From assembly GCF_042138895.1 (NCBI RefSeq), contig NZ_JBHIKW010000005.1:124001-188000 (forward strand): a stretch of 64,000 nt of DNA, written 5' to 3'. Below are positions 42,091 through 50,371 of the stretch, in pieces. The DNA comes from Cedecea selenatireducens. Its GTDB lineage: Bacteria; Pseudomonadota; Gammaproteobacteria; Enterobacterales; Enterobacteriaceae. The notes beneath the pieces were generated by a model. The model saw only the letters and a list, made by a program, of their open reading frames with translations, was not told where the DNA came from and made no database searches. The first letter of the stretch is position 1, and each line of letters begins with the position of its first letter. The position numbers and the translations under genes were made by a program.

Positions 42091-44571
42091 TTGATTGATA
42101 TAATAAGGGTCTGGCTGATTTCTCAATCATGGTTTTGGCGATTCAGGGCTAGAATTGCAAAAATTAGTTTTCTCTTTGAGAACAGTACGTACAAACGCCG
42201 CACATATGTTTCTAAGGCGAAGGCTAACGTTCGAATTCTTGGGTCTTTCACGTGGATTGGCTTAAATAGTCTATTTTGGGTTGTATTGACGCTATATATT
42301 CTAGGTTTCGTTGAGGATTATCTTCGTAGTAAAACTGTTTTACTCAAGCCGCTTAGTGCAGACGACAAAAAATTTTATATTGATCAACTAAGATTATATG
42401 CACAACTGCTTACTGCGATATTTTCAATATATTTCGCGACTATTGGCATCATATTGAGTACTGGCTATACTAGGCTCAGACGGGATATAATACAATTACT
42501 CACTACCGAGCAGGTTGGTAGTATTTATTCGCGGGTTTTGGTGCTCTCAGCTGTTTTTTGTCTTGGTGCAACTACTCTCCAGTTGGTTGGATTTGAACCC
42601 GGTCTCTTCATTACTGCGATAGGGACATTCTTAACGCTTATAAGCTCTCTGGCCTTGTTTCCATTAGGTCAAAGGTTATTCAATTTTTTTAACCTTAACC
42701 AGTTGGCGCGTAGCGAAATACTCCCAAGGATTGCGCACCATATTGAAGGTGCAGCTAATCCCAATAATTCAATATCTCTGGCCAACCATCATTCAAAAGT
42801 CGCACGCTCAGCTTTTGAGCAGCTCTGCTATATTGATGACCGTATGAAAGGTGAAAAAGTAGGGCTTGGCGATAATTTACCTGCATTGAGTGATGATTAT
42901 ATGGTGTTGCTTCTACACTACATTCATCAAAAACACAGAATCGACCATCAGAGCTACTGGTTTCCTAGGCGACAAAAGCACAACCAATGGTTCTTGGCAG
43001 GGGATATAGCGACTACAACTGCTCTGCAAACAAATAGCCAATTATCTATCGAAGAAGAAGCAAACCATCAATGGCTAGAAAATGTAATTATTGAAAGGTT
43101 GGCTGGTCACATTGAGCTTGCGTTTGAGATGGGTGATTTCAAACTAGGATTGAAACTTATTAGCCGATTCTCATCGCGAATATCAACTTATGCTGAGCAG
43201 TTCCAGTTCGACATTGGGATGCGAGAGCTTCAGCGTATGAAGGAACTCATTGAAGAAGCCTTTGTTTCGTCAGATATCATTCCAGGGAATGAGGAAGTCA
43301 CTCTGCGGATAGGAATTGCAGATTCGTGGGCCGCATTAGGTAGCAATCTTTGCCTTGAAACGTTGCGGCGTATGATAACGTTTGAGAAGGAACTGAGACA
43401 ATTCTTTAATAACGACATTTGGACGGAAAAATCCCTGCAGACGTTACCTCCTTTCTTGCAGGTTGAATTAGCTTTTATTATTGAGCGCATTAACTTTGAA
43501 CAGGAGATTGAGGGACAGAGATTATCTAAACCAAAATATGTTCAACAATTAGCCGTTCAAAAGTTGTTGCAGCAATATGCAAAGATCTTGCCAATCATAT
43601 CTGATTTTTACGGAGATATGGTGCCGGGTTTTATTAGCTCATTGACAAAAATGAATATGTCAGAAGCTGCAACTCAAGTGATTCTCGCAAATTTGCATAA
43701 CTATTGGAAGTTGCCTAACTGGTTTGATGAAATTGCTCAACTCTTAGAAAGATGTGGGGAGTATAATCACTACCCCGAAAAGCACTACGAGTTACCGAAT
43801 ATCAATATAGCCGATATGATCGCTCGTCTTACATATGGGCGAGATGAAGCTATCGCGATGCTTGGTAGAGCAGACATTGTTGGGCATATTTTTGAGGGCG
43901 AACATAACGATGAATTGCCGGACCATTTTGGACAGATATACTTCGAACTGGCTGAGGCCTGTATTCAATACCTTGAACAGAATGATGAAAAAAAATTCAG
44001 TAAAGTTTTCCCAATGTTTATGTCTTTGGCATTGCTGGCGATAGACTCCAAATTTGTTGATCCAGCACTCAATGTGAATGACGAGTTTCGCCTACATCTC
44101 ATTTCATCGGTGATCAACGACTTGGCGTCAGTCCTCGGCTTCGCTATCCTTTACAGTAATTATTTTGACAATATGAAATTGTCTGAAGCCGCACTTGATA
44201 AATTTAAACTACTTATTGATAAAACGGCAAACAAACAACAGTACCTGACGAGAATGGTACGCCTGTCAAACTCATATAGTTTCAGTTTGAGTGTTTCGCC
44301 CAGAAATATGATTAGGTTAAAGTGGAAAATGGCATTTGAGCATCGAGCAAGACACGACGGATTCAGTGATCAAATGGGGATGAGTGGAGGAAAATCTCAT
44401 AAGAACAAAATTGTTAGAGCGTTTCTTTATTCCGATTCAGATGCGTCTCACCTGTTCTTCGCCATTGAGGCTCTTCCCCAACTTTTTTCTCCAACTGACT
44501 TTGAGATTGATTATCATATCATTTCTCTCGCCAGGTTTTTAGATGAGGAATGTGACGAGGGTTCAGAATGA
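42091..44571 (+). CDS. Large unknown protein: four-span membrane N-terminus plus helical cytoplasmic domain
   Basis: 826 residues with a probable TTG start at 42091 (an in-frame stop lies at 42076 and no ATG is available early); AGG lies 4-6 bases upstream. Not recognised. Hydrophobic spans: near 48-72 (FTWIGLNSLFWVVLTLYILG), 100-123 (YAQLLTAIFSIYFATIGIIL), 148-168 and 172-195. A ~600-residue soluble, mostly helical region follows with no P-loop, nuclease or kinase motif visible. The DNA is AT-rich against the backbone. It overlaps the next gene by ATGA, so the two proteins probably form a unit. A defence effector or sensor is my inference from context. Confidence 0.75.
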   Translation: MIDIIRVWLISQSWFWRFRARIAKISFLFENSTYKRRTYVSKAKANVRILGSFTWIGLNSLFWVVLTLYILGFVEDYLRSKTVLLKPLSADDKKFYIDQLRLYAQLLTAIFSIYFATIGIILSTGYTRLRRDIIQLLTTEQVGSIYSRVLVLSAVFCLGATTLQLVGFEPGLFITAIGTFLTLISSLALFPLGQRLFNFFNLNQLARSEILPRIAHHIEGAANPNNSISLANHHSKVARSAFEQLCYIDDRMKGEKVGLGDNLPALSDDYMVLLLHYIHQKHRIDHQSYWFPRRQKHNQWFLAGDIATTTALQTNSQLSIEEEANHQWLENVIIERLAGHIELAFEMGDFKLGLKLISRFSSRISTYAEQFQFDIGMRELQRMKELIEEAFVSSDIIPGNEEVTLRIGIADSWAALGSNLCLETLRRMITFEKELRQFFNNDIWTEKSLQTLPPFLQVELAFIIERINFEQEIEGQRLSKPKYVQQLAVQKLLQQYAKILPIISDFYGDMVPGFISSLTKMNMSEAATQVILANLHNYWKLPNWFDEIAQLLERCGEYNHYPEKHYELPNINIADMIARLTYGRDEAIAMLGRADIVGHIFEGEHNDELPDHFGQIYFELAEACIQYLEQNDEKKFSKVFPMFMSLALLAIDSKFVDPALNVNDEFRLHLISSVINDLASVLGFAILYSNYFDNMKLSEAALDKFKLLIDKTANKQQYLTRMVRLSNSYSFSLSVSPRNMIRLKWKMAFEHRARHDGFSDQMGMSGGKSHKNKIVRAFLYSDSDASHLFFAIEALPQLFSPTDFEIDYHIISLARFLDEECDEGSE

Positions 44572-45560
44572 AAATTGTCAAGACTCTCCCATTTGATCGC
44601 TATTACTTTGCTGATGTTAATCTCAGTTTCATTGATAGGCTTTTTATCAAACTCAAGAGTGAGCGGCCTACGTTTAACCGAAGCATGTTTGATCAGGATT
44701 TTGCGAGAATTTTTTGTTCTAGCTCCAGACAAAGTGGCAATCTTTTTAGTATCGAGTCTAATGATGATGAGCTTACAAAAAAATTATTTAGGTATATTAA
44801 GACAAGACATAGATCTCACAACATTGATAAAAAAATGCGTGAGTTAGTTGAGGAAATAGCTCGGTCATTGGTTTCGTTCGGTACGGCATACTACTTTCTT
44901 CATGATTTTCCTGAAGAGGAAAATATCTGCATCGCGTCTTTCAGTGGAATCGGCGTTTTCAGTTTTTTAAATATATATTTTCAGTTAGTGCCACAAAGAT
45001 GTGAAAAGAACTGGAATAGTGAGGACAGGGAATATCCCAGAGAATTACGTATCTTGGATAGAACTAAATTGATGCACTTTAGTATGCCAAGATCAATTAA
45101 ACGGATGCTGTCTGAACAGAATCGGACTTTAGCGGTCTTGGATGGACACCAATATGACGGCACTGGATTCTTTCCTAAGGCGACACATGAAAATCCAAAC
45201 CCAAAGAACGACTTTGATTTTTGTGTTTGGAGGGATACGCAAGAGCGAGCATTGTACCGTGCTACCCGTGAAACTGGTTGGAATGGTAGAAAGTATGATT
45301 CGTCAAAACGTTCAGACTTTTTCGTTTGTCATCGTCTGATTCGGTTTCGGAGAAACCAGCTGATTTTGCGCGATTATATACTAGAGTTGCTGGGTAACGA
45401 GTTTACGAGAATAGGTCGTCAGTACAATGCGGAGTTTCACGTCGCGATTTCACCTACAAATGCTCTGCCTAAAGTTGATAAACTTGACGATCTAGAAGCA
45501 CGATTACTGAAGGAGGAAGCCAGTTTTAGCGAGGTGTTCGATTTCTGCTATGAACGATAA
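44568..45560 (+). CDS. Unknown protein coupled to the preceding gene
   Basis: 330 residues, start ATG at 44568 overlapping the upstream stop by four bases (ATGA). No membrane span is convincing apart from a moderately hydrophobic GIGVFSFLNIYFQLV near 126-140. Notable segments: RELVEEIARSLVSFGTAYYF (about 90-109), FDFCVWRDTQERALYRATRE and LRDYILELLGNEFTRIGRQY near the C-terminus. The first and last faintly recall phage portal proteins, but too weakly for a call. AT-rich like its partner. It ends 325 bases before the right attachment site. Confidence 0.75.
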   Translation: MKIVKTLPFDRYYFADVNLSFIDRLFIKLKSERPTFNRSMFDQDFARIFCSSSRQSGNLFSIESNDDELTKKLFRYIKTRHRSHNIDKKMRELVEEIARSLVSFGTAYYFLHDFPEEENICIASFSGIGVFSFLNIYFQLVPQRCEKNWNSEDREYPRELRILDRTKLMHFSMPRSIKRMLSEQNRTLAVLDGHQYDGTGFFPKATHENPNPKNDFDFCVWRDTQERALYRATRETGWNGRKYDSSKRSDFFVCHRLIRFRRNQLILRDYILELLGNEFTRIGRQYNAEFHVAISPTNALPKVDKLDDLEARLLKEEASFSEVFDFCYER

Positions 45561-46118
45561 ATGGATTCAGTATGAATTATAACAATCTTGTTATGATTAA
45601 GAGATTATCAGTTTTGTGTATGTGGTAAAATCTTAGCGAGAGCAGATTGACCTCACGTCTGCAATAAATGTCCAATTACAAATTTTGTCAATGTTCGTTC
45701 ATCGTTATTAATGGCTGTCAGATTTATTAATCTCATTTGATTAAAGGGGGGGATATTCCCCCTCATATCTGCCGTAAAGATAGCCCAAAATAGCGTTGTA
45801 TAAAAAATCTAGGGGGTCAAAATGGTGGTCAATACAATATTTAATTTATGAAATGCATTAAAAATCAATAAATTATATTTTTTAGCGAGTCCGGCCTTCG
45901 CACTCTACCAAAAAGAACAAGCGAACATAAGCGGCCTGCTCCAATGTAATTTGACCTGCTCCCCATTCTCCCCAACATATCGCTCAGGCCATATCCCAAA
46001 GGGATATACCTCAGGCTCTCCATGCACTCAATCTTTCACCGCCATGCCATAGAGTTCCTCTGCCCAAAGACGAAAGGGGCGCTAAGCCCCTTTGGTGAAC
46101 GCAAACATCAGAAAAAAA
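45561..46118. other. Island right end and junction, no gene seen
   Basis: AT-rich non-coding stretch up to attR. It contains GGGGGTCAAAATGGTGGTCA (45812-45831), matching 17 of 20 bases of 34163-34182 beside the integrase, in the same orientation. Beyond attR, a hairpin AAAGGGGC-GCTAA-GCCCCTTT (46073-46093) may end the leftward gene at 46119. Short open frames there are not supported. Confidence 0.6.
45886..45900. repeat. attR core of the leuX island
   Basis: CGAGTCCGGCCTTCG, identical to leuX positions 33972-33986; the following bases CAC differ from the tRNA (GCACCA) by loss of one G. Confidence 0.85.
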
Positions 46119-47117
46119 TCACTGCTCCAGCAATTTCAAACGCATAACCAAAGGCAAATGATCGCTTACCGCAGGCCAGTTGATGCCTTTTAATTGCTGC
46201 TGCTTGCCTGTAGGCAGAAGGATCTCGGTAGTTTCCCAGCGTTGGCCCTTAAATGTCAGGATGTGGTCGATGGCTGCGGCCGGGTTTATGGCAGGCCAGG
46301 TCCTGGCATCAAACTCAGACGGCATCTGGCTTTGCCAGTAGCGCTGGAACCCCTGCATTACCGGGCTGCCGGAAACGTCGTTGAAATCGCCTGCCAGTAT
46401 TTTTATGGACGTTTCAATGTTGGGGAAGCTGGAAGTGATATTCCCGGCTGCAAAGTCGTTGATAGCGTACATCTGCTGCATGCGTATGGCCGGGTCTTCC
46501 TGCCAGTCGAGGTGGCTGGCGATGAATACTATCGGGCTGCTGAAACCGGGTTTTTGAACTTCGGTCGCCAGCATTATGCGCTGTTCTACTTTTGGTGATG
46601 GTAGCGGGAACGCTTCGTGGCGGGTGATTGGGTAACGTGAAAGCACGGCTATGCCATATTCCCCACCTTCAAAATCAATTGTTTTGCCAAATACGCCGTA
46701 CATGCCTGTCAGCTTTTTTAACTGTTCAAGCTGGTTAACGCCGCCGCTGCGTCGAGTGTTTTTATCCACTTCGCTCAGGGCGATGATGTCGGCATTTAAA
46801 GCTTTAATCGCCCTGGCTACGGCGTCGATTGCGCCAACTCGTACCGCCGCTATGTTGTAGGTGGCAACGGTAAGTTCAGGTGCCTTTGCGGATGGGTAGA
46901 TTTTATTTGGGGTTCCGACTTTTCCGGGGGTGAGCACCACCAATTCACTTTCTTTGGCCGCAGTTTGTTCAGCGGCGTAGCTGGCCGGAATAGAGCTGAT
47001 GATTACCAGGCTGAGGATAATTTTCCCGGCAGCTCGTAAATGGCGGCTGGCGCTTTTGGGGTTTGGTGTTTTTGTTATTCCTGATGTAGCGATTGTTCGT
47101 AGTAATGTAGATTTCAT
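46119..47117 (-). CDS. Exported endonuclease/exonuclease/phosphatase (EEP) family protein
   Basis: 332 residues from the ATG at 47117 (MKSTLLRTIATSG), with GAAGGA 10-15 bases upstream. A hydrophobic stretch near 30-48 (GKIILSLVIISSIPASYA) followed by AEQ looks like a late signal peptide. EEP motifs in order: VATYNIAAVR, IALSEVDKN, ASHLDWQEDP, LAGDFNDVSG, AAAIDHILTF, SDHLPLVMR. These metal-dependent hydrolases act on nucleic acids or phosphoesters; here probably periplasmic. Substrate unknown. Confidence 0.88.
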   Translation of the reverse strand: MKSTLLRTIATSGITKTPNPKSASRHLRAAGKIILSLVIISSIPASYAAEQTAAKESELVVLTPGKVGTPNKIYPSAKAPELTVATYNIAAVRVGAIDAVARAIKALNADIIALSEVDKNTRRSGGVNQLEQLKKLTGMYGVFGKTIDFEGGEYGIAVLSRYPITRHEAFPLPSPKVEQRIMLATEVQKPGFSSPIVFIASHLDWQEDPAIRMQQMYAINDFAAGNITSSFPNIETSIKILAGDFNDVSGSPVMQGFQRYWQSQMPSEFDARTWPAINPAAAIDHILTFKGQRWETTEILLPTGKQQQLKGINWPAVSDHLPLVMRLKLLEQ

Positions 47118-47196
47118 AAACGGCATTCCTTCGCGATCTTATAAACGATGAATGGATATGGCTGATCAAGGTAAACCAGCCGTAAAGGGTGAATCT

Positions 47197-47484
47197 TTAA
47201 TGACTTTCTGTCGCCCCATCTTTAACGCCGGGGCCGCATGTTTGTGCCAAAGCTTCTCGTGGCTGGCGGCTATCGCCCTGGGTGGCGAATCTTTCCGGCC
47301 AGATTTCACGCGGATGCACACCAGGCGCACCGGCAATTAAAAACTCGCCTTTAGGCCAGGGGCGTGTAAGCGCGTTCGCTAATGTTGAAGAAGCCAGCCC
47401 GGCTGCTCGCGAAACGGCTGCCGGTGACGTTCCTTTTTTACGTAAACCCGCAATAATATCTGCTGAATGCCAATTCTCATTCAT
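47197..47484 (-). CDS. Ner-like/SfsB-family HTH DNA-binding protein (second)
   Basis: 95 residues from the ATG at 47484 (MNENWHSADIIAGLRKKG), with GGAGGGAGTT upstream. Same fold as the gene at 36939-37229 (shared ADIIA-LRKKGT, AGL-SSTLAN-L-RPWPKGE, HP-EIWP), but clearly diverged. The C-terminal tail (QPREALAQTCGPGV) is different. It lies outside the island; target unknown. Confidence 0.85.
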   Translation of the reverse strand: MNENWHSADIIAGLRKKGTSPAAVSRAAGLASSTLANALTRPWPKGEFLIAGAPGVHPREIWPERFATQGDSRQPREALAQTCGPGVKDGATESH

Positions 47485-47795
47485 AACTCCCTCCACTTAT
47501 TTATCTAACGGTTATTTCTTAGTGCGTGATCTAACTTAAAATAAATAAAATTAGCTGGATACTACGAAGAACGTAGCTTTATAGTTATGAGAGTCAAATC
47601 GGCAAGAAAGTCTTGGGTTCTTAAATTATCGTTTCTTTTTACATGGCTAACTAATTGATGCTAAATGATTAATGTTTTTATGTTATCTGGTTTTTTATGT
47701 CTTAGAATGTTTTTCGGTCACAAAATTTAAATCTATTTAAATGTCGTGTGGATGATTTTATTTATTATTGGGTGTTTAAGTAAGAGGGTTAATTT
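47485..47795. other. AT-rich gap, nothing recognised
   Basis: About 310 bases of very AT-rich sequence upstream of the Ner-like gene. It should hold that gene's promoter. No repeat, RNA or ORF is supported. Confidence 0.5.
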
Positions 47796-48049
47796 ATGGA
47801 GTTGAATAACTAAGAAGACATTATCTCTGATGATATAAGCGTGCCGGAACATCGCAACCGTAATGGGGAGCATGGTATGGTCCATTCCCGTATGGAGACG
47901 ACCCACACGACCAGTTCTGGATTAAACAGGGAATAGATTATGCAAAAAATACGGCTATTAAGCGGCTCCACTACACCTTAACCGGCGTGCTGCTGTTGCT
48001 TGTCGCAATTATGCCGGTTATCGGCTTCACGGCTAACGGAGTGCGTTAG
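47796..48049 (+). pseudogene. Decayed small membrane-protein gene
   Basis: An ATG at 47796 with a good ribosome site (AAGAGGG) begins MELNN, then a TAA at codon 6. The same frame continues EDIISDDISVPEHRNRNGE, then a frameshift near 47870-47900 leads to FWIKQGIDYAKNTAIKRLHY and one hydrophobic span (TGVLLLLVAIMPVIGF) before a TAG at 48047. One stop plus one frameshift suggest a recently inactivated gene of about 84 codons. Family not recognised. Confidence 0.6.
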
Positions 48050-48080
48050 CCACCTGATGCAAGGCTGCCAGTCTAAAATA

Positions 48081-49382
48081 TTATCCTCTGATAATCCGCG
48101 CCGCCTGGTGGGATAGTCCATTGAAAATAGCATCGCTGATTTGTTGGGGAAAGTCGGCTGGCAGTTCTGCTGTAACTGTGGCGATAACTTCCTCTGTACG
48201 AGCGGCCATTTCCTGCATAAGGTCGAACGCCGTTTTCGGAGAAAATCCGACATGATCGGCAGTGCTGATGAAATGCCGGGGTTGGATCATCGAGAAATGG
48301 TACTGCCGATTCTTCCCTTGTAATGCCATTGCCATCTTCGCTTTTTGGAGAGGGATCCCGCCCGTTTCAAAGATCGGGAAGGCAGACATAACATCGTACA
48401 AGGGGGTCATACGAAATGATGACTCTGGCTCGATGAACAAGCTAAAATTCTTCCCGTGACCGTCGATAGCGGCCAGCATCCAGAAGAGGATCTGTGTTTT
48501 AAAGAATATTTCACGATCCTGCATTGCAACACGAGAGCCTAACAATAATTTCATTGCATCCGCGATGCCCGGTCCGCCGTGTGACTCATATTTCAGGGCC
48601 GGGGCAACGCCCAATGCCTGGCAAAAGTCCTCCTGGGGCAGCCGCAGCAGCCAACCATCGCGAGACCATCTTCGGTCAAAACGTTCGACTACCAGCACTT
48701 TCTTTTGACCAAATACGGCAAGTTCTGCATTTGCAACCGGGAATCCAAACGCTCTGGCAATACGCAAACACAGCCACTCGTTTTCGCAGCTTTCACTCAG
48801 GTCAATGTTGTTCTGCTCTATTCTGCCAATCGGGAGTTTGAAAATGTGGCTGGTCGGGGTGCTACCCTGCGGCCTTTGCCAGCGTGCCTGGTACCAGAGT
48901 AGGGCTGTTTTTTCCTGGGCTCCGGCTAATGAAATACGAAAATCAGCGCCTTCTTCCATTCCCAACGGAGCCATCTGGTAACTATCCAGTAGGGTTTCTA
49001 TCTGAGAGTCATCCAACGGCTCTGCCAGCGTTTCCATTACGGAGGGGATGTCACTTCCAGAAGGGTAAAGCTGTATGGCACCCACGCAGTCACGCCCGAC
49101 ACTTGCTAACAGATCGAAAGGGTGTGCTGTTTCTACATGGAAGCGGGCCTGCATCCGGGCAATAATCGCCTCGGAGTCGGGTAAAAGGTTGCTGAAGAAA
49201 TTGAAAACTTCTTTTCCTCTTATGCGGCTCTGCTGGAGGGGTAGTGACAACGAGATGGCGCGTGCACCGGGTTCAGACAGCCACTCGGGTACGTACTGAA
49301 ATGACATCGCGCCGCTGCCGTCCCGGTACAATGTGCCCACCACATCGCCGTTCATGGCAACGGTCAGAGTTTGTGTTCTCAT
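48081..49382 (-). CDS. hipA: HipA serine/threonine kinase toxin
   Basis: 433 residues. The HipA-N region is followed by the kinase core: phosphate-binding loop SLAGAQEKTALL, substrate region SHIFKLPIG and VERFDRRW, catalytic AAIDGHGKNFSLF, and metal-binding TPLYDVMSAFP. These match E. coli HipA closely. HipA phosphorylates glutamyl-tRNA synthetase, stalling translation and promoting persistence. It starts three bases after the hipB stop codon. Confidence 0.95.
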   Translation of the reverse strand: MRTQTLTVAMNGDVVGTLYRDGSGAMSFQYVPEWLSEPGARAISLSLPLQQSRIRGKEVFNFFSNLLPDSEAIIARMQARFHVETAHPFDLLASVGRDCVGAIQLYPSGSDIPSVMETLAEPLDDSQIETLLDSYQMAPLGMEEGADFRISLAGAQEKTALLWYQARWQRPQGSTPTSHIFKLPIGRIEQNNIDLSESCENEWLCLRIARAFGFPVANAELAVFGQKKVLVVERFDRRWSRDGWLLRLPQEDFCQALGVAPALKYESHGGPGIADAMKLLLGSRVAMQDREIFFKTQILFWMLAAIDGHGKNFSLFIEPESSFRMTPLYDVMSAFPIFETGGIPLQKAKMAMALQGKNRQYHFSMIQPRHFISTADHVGFSPKTAFDLMQEMAARTEEVIATVTAELPADFPQQISDAIFNGLSHQAARIIRG

Positions 49383-49385
49383 CTC

Positions 49386-49643
49386 TTACCACTCCTTTTT
49401 CCAGTACCCGGCTGCTCTCTCATCCATGTTTGTGTCTTTTTTCACCACATGCAGTTCAAGATCCAGTGCTGAGAGGATTTTAAATAATGTCTCCAGCTTG
49501 GTGGACTCTGGTCTGTTCTCGAAATCAGAGACAGTTGTTTGCTTGATTCCAATCATCTCCGCGGTTTTGGTTTGAGTCAGTTTATTGATTTTTCGTTGGT
49601 CTTTGACTGCGTAAGCCAGTGAGGTCGGTGACGTTACTTTCAT
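49386..49643 (-). CDS. hipB: HipB antitoxin/repressor
   Basis: 85 residues from the ATG at 49643 (MKVTSPTSLAYAVKDQRKIN); an ATG one codon earlier is also possible. XRE HTH: KLTQTKTAEMIGIKQTTVSDFENRP. The C-terminal tail ends in Trp (GYWKKEW), as in E. coli HipB. It binds HipA and the four operators directly upstream. Confidence 0.95.
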   Translation of the reverse strand: MKVTSPTSLAYAVKDQRKINKLTQTKTAEMIGIKQTTVSDFENRPESTKLETLFKILSALDLELHVVKKDTNMDERAAGYWKKEW

Positions 49644-49646
49644 CAT

Positions 49647-49745
49647 TATCCCCTTTAGCGGATATTTTAATAAAATCCCCTGTAGGGGTTAAAATAAGAT
49701 TATCCTCTGTGGGGGTTAAATGCAATTTATCCTTTATAGAGGATA
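49647..49745. promoter_or_regulatory. Four HipB operators at 27-base intervals
   Basis: Sites starting at 49647, 49674, 49701 and 49728, each 18 bases. The first and fourth are perfect TATCC-N8-GGATA, the HipB consensus; the second (AATCC-N8-GGTTA) and third (TATCC-N8-GGTTA) have one or two changes. Promoter elements of hipBA must lie among them. Confidence 0.9.
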
Positions 49746-49846
49746 AGGTTTTTTGATGGGCTGGCAGAGATGGGTTCTGGTGTGACTCATAAAGTCACGT
49801 CCATTAAACAGAAGCCCCGGCCTCCCGGGCAGGACTTTGCAAGCTA

Positions 49847-50371
49847 CTACTTCGTATAAAACCGATAGGTCGCCGTATAAGGCACTTTCAGCGTGGCGCC
49901 AAACGTCGCCGGGTCGCAGTTTGTCGGGCCGGTTACGCCGCCGCGAGTGTCTACGCGCTGGATGCTGCTCACGTTGGCGAACAGGCCTGGCTGGGCCTCT
50001 GAGGTGCCGGTCAGCAGCAGCCACGGAATAGAGCCTTTATCTTTCGCCGGGCGAGTGGCGCTCAGCGCTCCGGCGACCACGCTGCCGTCCGTGGCCTGCC
50101 AGTGCGGGCCGTCGAAGTGTTTGCCGACGAGGTGCTTCAGGCCTTTGTCGCTGAACAGGTCCGCTTCCGGGGACTGGAATACCCAGCTCCCGGTTTTGGC
50201 CCCGGCGTCTGTCGCCGCGCAGCGATAGATCTGCACGCCGCGGGCATAAAGTTCGGTTTGCAGATGCTCGCCTTTTGGCGCATCGATAGAAGTCTCTGCG
50301 GCGTTCGCCAGGGCCGGAAGCCCGCCTGTCATCAGCGTGAAACACACGGCCGTTAAGACGCGCTTGCTCAT
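49847..50371 (-). CDS. DUF3455 exported protein
   Basis: 174 residues from the ATG at 50371 (MSKRVLTAVCFTLMTGGLPA), giving a signal peptide cut after ANA; the start overlaps the sodC stop codon (ATGA), so translation is coupled. DUF3455 pattern: VQIYRCAATDAGAKTGSWVF, FDGPHWQATDGS, then IPWLLLTGTS. Two cysteines in the mature part. Function unknown; the sodC link suggests a periplasmic role in oxidative stress or copper/zinc handling. Confidence 0.85.
   Translation of the reverse strand: MSKRVLTAVCFTLMTGGLPALANAAETSIDAPKGEHLQTELYARGVQIYRCAATDAGAKTGSWVFQSPEADLFSDKGLKHLVGKHFDGPHWQATDGSVVAGALSATRPAKDKGSIPWLLLTGTSEAQPGLFANVSSIQRVDTRGGVTGPTNCDPATFGATLKVPYTATYRFYTK

Larger units (their letters stand above)
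33972..45900. mobile_element. Genomic island integrated in leuX (about 11.9 kb)
   Basis: Bounded by the 15-base direct repeat of the tRNA 3' end. The first gene inside is a P4-type integrase next to the tRNA. Inside are regulators, a second integrase with AlpA and RepA-like helicase, a hairpin-rich non-coding stretch, a toxin-antitoxin pair and two AT-rich unknown genes. No phage structural, packaging or conjugation gene is present, so it is a satellite-like or defence island rather than a prophage. Backbone-type synteny (ahr-leuX) ends on its left. Confidence 0.85.

Noticed and set aside
41826..42098. 90-residue frame overlapping the antitoxin gene end
   Set aside because: Starts inside the antitoxin HTH in another frame and has no ribosome site; probably chance.
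44568..45560. Calling the 330-residue protein a phage portal-like protein
   Set aside because: Only two short segments resemble portals, and no neighbouring phage structural genes exist; kept as a remark only.
33852..45900. CRISPR array in the island
   Set aside because: Repeats present are inverted or irregular in spacing; no run of identical direct repeats with spacers was found anywhere in the window.
45901..46118. Short frames just beyond attR that could be transposase remnants
   Set aside because: Neither frame could be matched to an insertion sequence with confidence, and no terminal inverted repeats were seen.
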